NCBI GenBank assembly: GCA_963578605.1
Contig: CAUZEA010000156.1
Span: forward strand, 1-10,152
Length of the DNA: 10,152 bases
Direction: 5' to 3'
DNA from: JAKVCB01 sp963578605
GTDB taxonomy: Bacteria > Planctomycetota > Planctomycetia > Pirellulales > Lacipirellulaceae
Positions 6,251 through 10,152 of this stretch are shown piece by piece. The position numbers and the translations under genes are program-made. The first letter of the stretch is position 1. The number at the start of each line of letters is the position of its first letter. The notes under the pieces were generated by a model. That model did not search any database and was not told where the DNA came from. It saw only the letters and a program-made list of their open reading frames with translations.

Positions 6251-6347
6251 AGAATTTTTCTTTCCCACCTGTCGGGGGGAGACCTGCAATCTTGATTTCC
6301 ACCACAGGCCGTCTGCTCAAGTCGTGTCCCCAGTGAGGAAACCGCCT

Positions 6348-6515
6348 ATGAAATACCTACTTTTGGCCACTTTTAGAAGATTTGCAAAGAGACCGTGCTT
6401 GTTGCCAGTCTGCCGAGAAAAATCGCATGACCAACACACGGACTCCTCCGATCGGTGGCTGTTGGTAACCAACAAACAACAGTGGTTGATGGTCGACACA
6501 TTTCGTGATCGGTAA
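6348..6515 (+). CDS. Possible upstream ORF in leader copy A (uncertain)
   Basis: A start with a good Shine-Dalgarno (GAGGAAA, 8 bases before ATG) opens a 55-codon frame beginning MKYLLLATFRRFAKRP. The sequence around this start is identical in the second leader (start 9391), but an indel shortly after makes the second frame end after 12 codons. The protein products are therefore not conserved, only the initiation site. It may be a translated leader whose product does not matter, or a chance ORF. I do not recognise any family. Confidence 0.2.
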   Translation: MKYLLLATFRRFAKRPCLLPVCREKSHDQHTDSSDRWLLVTNKQQWLMVDTFRDR

Positions 6516-6522
6516 CAACCAC
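6460..6522 (+). repeat. Inverted repeats in the copy-A-specific part of the leader
   Basis: TGTTGGTAACCAACA (6460-6474) is a palindrome with 7-bp arms around one base. GTGGTTG (6482-6488) and CAACCAC (6516-6522) form a second perfect 7-bp inverted pair 27 bases apart. GATCGGT also occurs twice (6450-6456, 6507-6513). This material is absent from the second leader. Confidence 0.65.
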
Positions 6523-6723
6523 ACCCAAAAAATGTCCAGCCCACGGCACCGGCCCCACCCTGGAGAAGGCCATCAGGCTCCAACTGGAATCCGGTGAAAA
6601 GAAGGGACCTGTTCTTAAACACCCGGGCAATGACACCCCTATCCCTGTTTTAAGTCGTCAACGAACCGTTCAACTTAGCGACTCCTGTCGCAAAACTCCC
6701 TTAAGGAAAAGGAATAAGGTCCC

Positions 6724-8940
6724 ATGAAATTCTCACACAAACTTACCACGATCCTCGCCACGCCTTTGGTGGCAATTCTTCTCGCTTCACTTGCTTTTGC
6801 CGTTCCGGTAAAAGTCTTTTACTACGACACCGACCATTGTGACCCGCTCATGGTTCCCAGAGACGTCGACGAACTGGGAATCGGACCCAATTTCGTTCTG
6901 GATCCCCCGCTCGATCCCCCGTTGGATCCTCCCGTTATTGACGTCCCCGGTACCATTGACCTTTCAATCAACTCAGATCTTACCGACCCCGTACTTACGG
7001 TAGATCCCGGGGTGCCAGGAGTGCCAACGGACCCAATTGATCCGTCGGATCCTGTTCGCGGCCCGTTCCCGAGAGACGAAGAAATCTCGGCGTTCGCGAT
7101 TGAAAATTATATGCCTGTCTGCTCACACTCCGATAATCCCAACCTGCCAGACTCGATTGTGTCGATCACCAATCTCACCAGTCCAGCACGGTCTTTTTCG
7201 ACGCTGTGGTATGTGGCGAACCCCAACACCTACATTTCGAACTGGGACGGACAGGTTGGTCAGGAAGGATTTGAAGATTCTGGGATGGGAGCGGCTTTTC
7301 AGATCGACAACAAAGGTCACAACCAACCGTTACTGGAAGAGAGTGGTATCGCCAATGGAATTTTTGAACCAGGTGAAACGTGGAGATTCGTGGTTCAGGA
7401 CTATGACTCCGGCAGATTAGGACTCGACGCGGCAAGTTTCACGTCGATCGGCGTTGCTGGTGGTTCGCTCGTGGGTGGAGAATCGTCAGGTAGTATTATT
7501 GGCATTCCCATTCCCGAACCGAGTGCGTTGGTTTTACTGGCGATCGGTCTGGTTTGTCCTGTCTTACGGCGAGGCACGCGTCGCCGACAAGCACCGCTGG
7601 GAAGCAGCATCCCCGCGGCGCCAGCCACCTTCACTCCCAACCACGCCCGCCAACTGGTGCGAACCGTTAGTGCGATCGTGGTGGCAGTTACGCTGGTTGC
7701 GACAACCGCACAAGCTCAGGTTATCGACCGCTTTTTTACGGTCCAGCCAATCCAGGTCTGTAACGACGCGGGAGGCAGCTGTGCCCCAACTCCCATGTTC
7801 CAGGCAGAGACTGAAAAAATCTATGCCCAGGCAGGTGTCGCCCCAATTTTTCTGCCAACCACCCAGTTAAACGATACGGCGCTGTTGTCTTCTTCTTCGG
7901 TCCTAGATCTCGACGTGCCAGGTAGTGGACAGCACGCCGATCCGTCAACCATCAACATGTGGTTCGTCGAAGACATGCCAACCAGCCCCGGGTTCGTCCT
8001 TTATGGGGAAGCCTATAACGGCGCTAACGGAGTCGCCATCAATGGCACGGCGGTGCAAAACTTCAACGGGGGTGTTGGCCGGATTGACACCGTCGCCCAC
8101 GAGTTGGGACACAATCTGGGACTTGGCCACAGCGATTTTGGTGGCGGTGGTGCCAATAATCTCGTCACAAGCGGGAGTGCCAGAGACGTCCCCGGTGGCA
8201 TTGGCCACATTACTCCCGACGGCGACAACCTCAGTCAGCTCACGGATGCCCAAATTACCGAACTGCGTACATCGCCGTTTCTCAATACCGTCCCCGAAGT
8301 GCTCGTCGATACGAACGGCTCAACCCCGTACAGTGTCAATGACTTCTTCCTGGTCGATTTCTCCAGTGGCCCGGTGGGCATGTCCCTGACGAGCCTCACG
8401 ATGGATCTGAGTCCCGTAAATGCGTTTCTCGATCCAACAAATGCTACCCCCGGCATCGACGGAAGCGCGTTTGCAATCGATCCTGGCTCTCTGGTTGGCC
8501 TGAACGCCGCCGATATCACCCCCAGCGGCGATACTGATGGTAGCCAACTGTTGACGATTGACTTTGCCGTAGACTCGTTCACGACCGGAGACTCGTTCCG
8601 CTTTGGAATCGACGTTGACCTGTTCACCGCGATTGACTCGTTCGGCGCCACGCCCGAACAGCTTATTGGCACAGTTTTCTCCTTTGAATTTGAGGACGGC
8701 CTCGGTTCCGAAGCAGAAATTGCAGAGGACCTCATTGCCAGTTCGATCAAGCCGGTCAACTTCTTGTCATTTACCGGTAACCCCTGGTCAAGGGCTATCG
8801 ATCTGCCCGTCGAGTGGCACCTCGATCCCGACCCGATTCGCATCGGTGTCCCTGAACCCTCCAGCCTGGTCATGGTCGGACTCGGCCTGGTCTTGACCGT
8901 CGGCTTGAAACCTGGCCGAAGGAATCAGCGGCTTGCCTGA
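6724..8940 (+). CDS. Two-part secreted PEP-CTERM protein with internal sorting signal and C-terminal metzincin-like protease domain
   Basis: This 738-residue ORF reads like two exported proteins joined. Part 1 has a signal peptide (1-26, ending AFA), a Pro/Asp-rich insert (about 56-112), an unassigned secreted domain (ITNLTSPARSFSTLWYVANPNT, GETWRFVVQDYDSG) and a PEP-CTERM tail: P264-E265-P266, a hydrophobic stretch, then RRGTRRR (282-288). Part 2 begins with a second signal-like segment (V312 to A331, ending AQA). It continues with a metalloprotease domain carrying H459-E-L-G-H463-N-L-G-L-G-H469, a beta-rich region and a second PEP-CTERM (P710-E711-P712, helix, GRRNQR). PEP-CTERM tails are sorted and cleaved by exosortase; none is encoded here. 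The residue where a Met-turn methionine would be expected is V481 (NNLVTSGS). RBS AAGGAATAAGG precedes ATG 6724. There is no good internal start (only GTG at residue 312, without RBS). Confidence 0.88.
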   Translation: MKFSHKLTTILATPLVAILLASLAFAVPVKVFYYDTDHCDPLMVPRDVDELGIGPNFVLDPPLDPPLDPPVIDVPGTIDLSINSDLTDPVLTVDPGVPGVPTDPIDPSDPVRGPFPRDEEISAFAIENYMPVCSHSDNPNLPDSIVSITNLTSPARSFSTLWYVANPNTYISNWDGQVGQEGFEDSGMGAAFQIDNKGHNQPLLEESGIANGIFEPGETWRFVVQDYDSGRLGLDAASFTSIGVAGGSLVGGESSGSIIGIPIPEPSALVLLAIGLVCPVLRRGTRRRQAPLGSSIPAAPATFTPNHARQLVRTVSAIVVAVTLVATTAQAQVIDRFFTVQPIQVCNDAGGSCAPTPMFQAETEKIYAQAGVAPIFLPTTQLNDTALLSSSSVLDLDVPGSGQHADPSTINMWFVEDMPTSPGFVLYGEAYNGANGVAINGTAVQNFNGGVGRIDTVAHELGHNLGLGHSDFGGGGANNLVTSGSARDVPGGIGHITPDGDNLSQLTDAQITELRTSPFLNTVPEVLVDTNGSTPYSVNDFFLVDFSSGPVGMSLTSLTMDLSPVNAFLDPTNATPGIDGSAFAIDPGSLVGLNAADITPSGDTDGSQLLTIDFAVDSFTTGDSFRFGIDVDLFTAIDSFGATPEQLIGTVFSFEFEDGLGSEAEIAEDLIASSIKPVNFLSFTGNPWSRAIDLPVEWHLDPDPIRIGVPEPSSLVMVGLGLVLTVGLKPGRRNQRLA
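6901..6934 (+). repeat. 12-bp tandem repeat coding (DPPL)n
   Basis: GATCCCCCGCTC, GATCCCCCGTTG and GATCCTCCCG follow one another, encoding DPPL-DPPL-DPP (residues 60-70). It starts the Pro/Asp-rich insert that the second paralogue lacks, so the insert may have grown by repeat expansion. Confidence 0.85.
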
Positions 8941-9022
8941 CCCCCTGCGGTGGCACGCCCACGTTTCGAGAAAACTTAAAACATTCGCCAGACAATTCCG
9001 ACAGTAAAACTGGTTAACACTT

Positions 9023-9055
9023 CCCCGTGTCATGCAAATGACGCGGGGATTTTTT
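9023..9055 (+). terminator. Intrinsic terminator after the 738-aa gene
   Basis: An 11-bp stem with one G-T pair (CCCCGTGTCAT, 9023-9033, with ATGACGCGGGG, 9038-9048) has a GCAA loop and is followed by A and six T residues. It ends the transcript 83 bases past the stop codon at 8940 and separates the two duplicated units. Confidence 0.95.
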
Positions 9056-9080
9056 GTGAAACTGCACTCGGAAGTCACAG

Positions 9081-9119
9081 ACCACCCGGTTACCGCCAGC
9101 AATCGTTATTGGCCCCCTG
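9081..9119 (+). repeat. 39-bp direct repeat, copy 2 (non-coding)
   Basis: It matches 5837-5875 at 38 of 39 positions. Here it lies between a terminator and the second leader and has no gene around it, so it is a relic of the 3' end of the DUF4412-like gene carried along by the duplication. Confidence 0.93.
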
Positions 9120-9134
9120 TGGGATACACCGTGT

Positions 9135-9661
9135 CGGCACCCTGCGGGAACTGGATGCGACGTTTTCACAGATTGCTGAAAAAGGCCTCACCGTTCCGAC
9201 CGGACCGTGGTTACGGGCCCTCCGCAGCCGTCTCGTACCGTACTGGGCTTGCGAAATCTGGCCGCAATAACGGCCTCAACTCGTCGGGGCGACAAAAATT
9301 TTTTCTTTCGAGTGTCGGGGAGAGGCCCAAAATCTTGATTTCCACCACAGGCCCTCCAATCAAGTCGGGTCCCGAGTGAGGAAACCGCCTATGAAACACC
9401 CATCCCAGCCACTTTTAGAGGATTTGTGAAGAGACCGTGCTTGTTGCCAGGCTACTAAACAAAATCGCGTGACCAACAACCACTCCAAAGAACTGACCGC
9501 AGCAGGCTGTGAAGTTCTAACTTGATTCCGGTGAAAAGAAGAGACTTGTCTTCAATTTCCGAGGTAATGACACCCCTGTCCATGTTTTAAGTCGTTAAAG
9601 AACCGTTCAATTTAGCGACTCGTTTACTGCACACTCTCCCCATGTAAAAGGAAAAGGTCCT
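9135..9661 (+). repeat. Duplicated leader, copy B, upstream of the second PEP-CTERM-type gene
   Basis: Counterpart of 6090-6723, about 107 bases shorter because the region matching 6440-6575 is mostly missing. It keeps the hairpins (9163-9182, 9260-9275, 9283-9293), the GAGGAAACCGCCTATGAAA start context and the AGTCG...CGACT element (9590-9620). It ends in a ribosome binding site AAAAGGAAAAGG before ATG 9662. Confidence 0.88.
9391..9429 (+). CDS. Possible 12-codon upstream ORF in leader copy B (uncertain)
   Basis: Uses the same conserved Shine-Dalgarno and ATG as the frame at 6348 but reads MKHPSQPLLEDL and stops. Only the initiation region is shared with copy A, not the peptide. Reported because the start context is one of the best conserved parts of the leader. 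Confidence 0.15.
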   Translation: MKHPSQPLLEDL

Positions 9662-10152
9662 ATGAAATTTTCACAACACTTTGCAATGTTTCTCTCTGCC
9701 CCTTTGGTAGCAAGCCTACTGACATCACTTGCTTTTTCCGTTCCGGTAAAAGTCTATTACGACGACACCAGCCATTGTGACCCGCTCATGGTTCCCAGAG
9801 ACGTTGACGAACTGGGAATCGGACAGTCTTTGGTCGTCGCCGGTACAACCAACGGTCTGTTCCCGAAAGACGAAGAAATCTCCGCGTTCGCGTTTGAAGA
9901 ATTTTTGACTGTCTGCCCAGACTCCGATGATCCCGACAGGCGGGACTCGATTGTGTCGATTACCAATCTCACCAGCCCAGCACGGTCTTTTTCCTCGCTA
10001 TGGTATGTGGCAAACCCCAACACCCACATTTCAAACTGGGACGGATATGTCGGTCAACAAGGATTTGAAGACTACGGGGTAGGACTGGCTTTTCGGATCG
10101 ACGACAAAGGTCACAACAAACCGTTGCTGTCCGAAAGCGGCCTCTCCAATGG
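9662..10152 (+). CDS. Paralogue of the first part of the 738-aa PEP-CTERM protein (cut by right edge)
   Basis: The frame is open from ATG 9662 to the right edge (163 full codons) and is clearly homologous to the protein starting at 6724. It has a signal peptide ending LAFS, then VPVKVYY, CDPLMVPRDVDELGIG, FPKDEEISAFAFEEF, SIVSITNLTSPARSFSSLWY and NPNTHISNWDGYVGQQGFED. DNA identity is very high around CDPLMVPRDVDELGIG. It lacks the Pro/Asp-rich insert of about 50 residues, with a short VVAGTTNGL there instead. Whether it ends in a PEP-CTERM tail, or also continues into a protease half, cannot be seen. It is probably surface-exposed or exported like its neighbour. AAGGAAAAGG provides the ribosome binding site. 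Confidence 0.92.
   Translation, partial: MKFSQHFAMFLSAPLVASLLTSLAFSVPVKVYYDDTSHCDPLMVPRDVDELGIGQSLVVAGTTNGLFPKDEEISAFAFEEFLTVCPDSDDPDRRDSIVSITNLTSPARSFSSLWYVANPNTHISNWDGYVGQQGFEDYGVGLAFRIDDKGHNKPLLSESGLSN

Larger units (their letters stand above)
6090..6723 (+). repeat. Duplicated leader, copy A, upstream of the 738-aa PEP-CTERM gene
   Basis: This non-coding stretch aligns with 9135-9661 over most of its length, with several identical runs of about 20 bases. Examples are CTTGATTTCCACCACAGGCC, GAGGAAACCGCCTATGAAA, GAGACCGTGCTTGTTGCCAG and GAACCGTTCAA. Single-base indels break every reading frame across it, so it is not protein-coding. Copy A carries roughly 105 extra bases around 6440-6575. 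Conserved hairpins are present, and near the 3' end AGTCG and CGACT (6653-6682) flank GAACCGTTC in both copies. The promoter of the downstream gene must lie within it, but I cannot place it. Confidence 0.88.

Noticed and set aside
6050..6295. 81-codon ORF in the first leader and its partial match in the 115-codon ORF 9032-9379 (both contain SAPCGNW-RRFH)
   Set aside because: Similarity is at DNA level. A one-base indel in the A-run shifts the frame and the peptides diverge completely afterwards, which argues against coding.
8235..8873. 212-codon minus-strand ORF inside the PEP-CTERM gene
   Set aside because: Antisense shadow of a well-supported gene; it has no start signal, and its sequence is the Ser/Arg-rich kind produced by reading such genes backwards.

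Overview
The window looks like a planctomycete chromosome, probably from the Pirellulales. This is inferred from protein style, not from a marker gene: a Tad/Flp pilus locus whose secretin has a cysteine-rich C-terminal tail, PEP-CTERM (exosortase-sorted) secreted proteins with a metzincin domain, moderate GC content and long intergenic leaders. Two blocks point away from each other.

Left block (1-4570, minus strand): a Tad pilus locus read right to left. First comes a long leader that I recognise as carrying a cyclic-di-GMP-I (GEMM-I) riboswitch aptamer (4567-4478). It is followed by the small Flp pilin gene with its own intrinsic terminator, a TadV/CpaA-type prepilin peptidase, CpaB/RcpC, and the CpaC/RcpA secretin, which runs off the left edge. 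Together these supply the pilin, the enzyme that matures it, a periplasmic assembly factor and the outer-membrane pore. The secretin start codon sits at the end of an 11-bp tandem repeat that carries a Shine-Dalgarno-like motif in every copy.

Middle (4568-5876): a gene-poor divergent region with a strong 28-bp palindrome, then a plus-strand gene for a small exported DUF4412-like protein.

Right block (5837-10152, plus strand): a tandem duplication of about 3.2 kb. Each copy has a 39-bp sequence matching the 3' end of the DUF4412-like gene, a leader of over 500 bp that is conserved between copies and contains hairpins with compensatory changes, and a gene for a PEP-CTERM protein. In the first copy the ORF is 738 aa and looks like two complete PEP-CTERM proteins joined end to end: signal peptide, domain and PEP-CTERM, then a second signal-like segment, a HExxHxxGxxH metalloprotease domain and a second PEP-CTERM. 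A clear terminator follows it. The second copy is cut by the right edge and lacks the Pro/Asp-rich insert.

The main points of interest are the riboswitch over the pilin gene, the two-in-one PEP-CTERM ORF, the duplicated structured leader and the repeat-borne ribosome binding sites of the secretin gene. No RNA genes of standard type, CRISPR arrays, transposases or integrases were seen.
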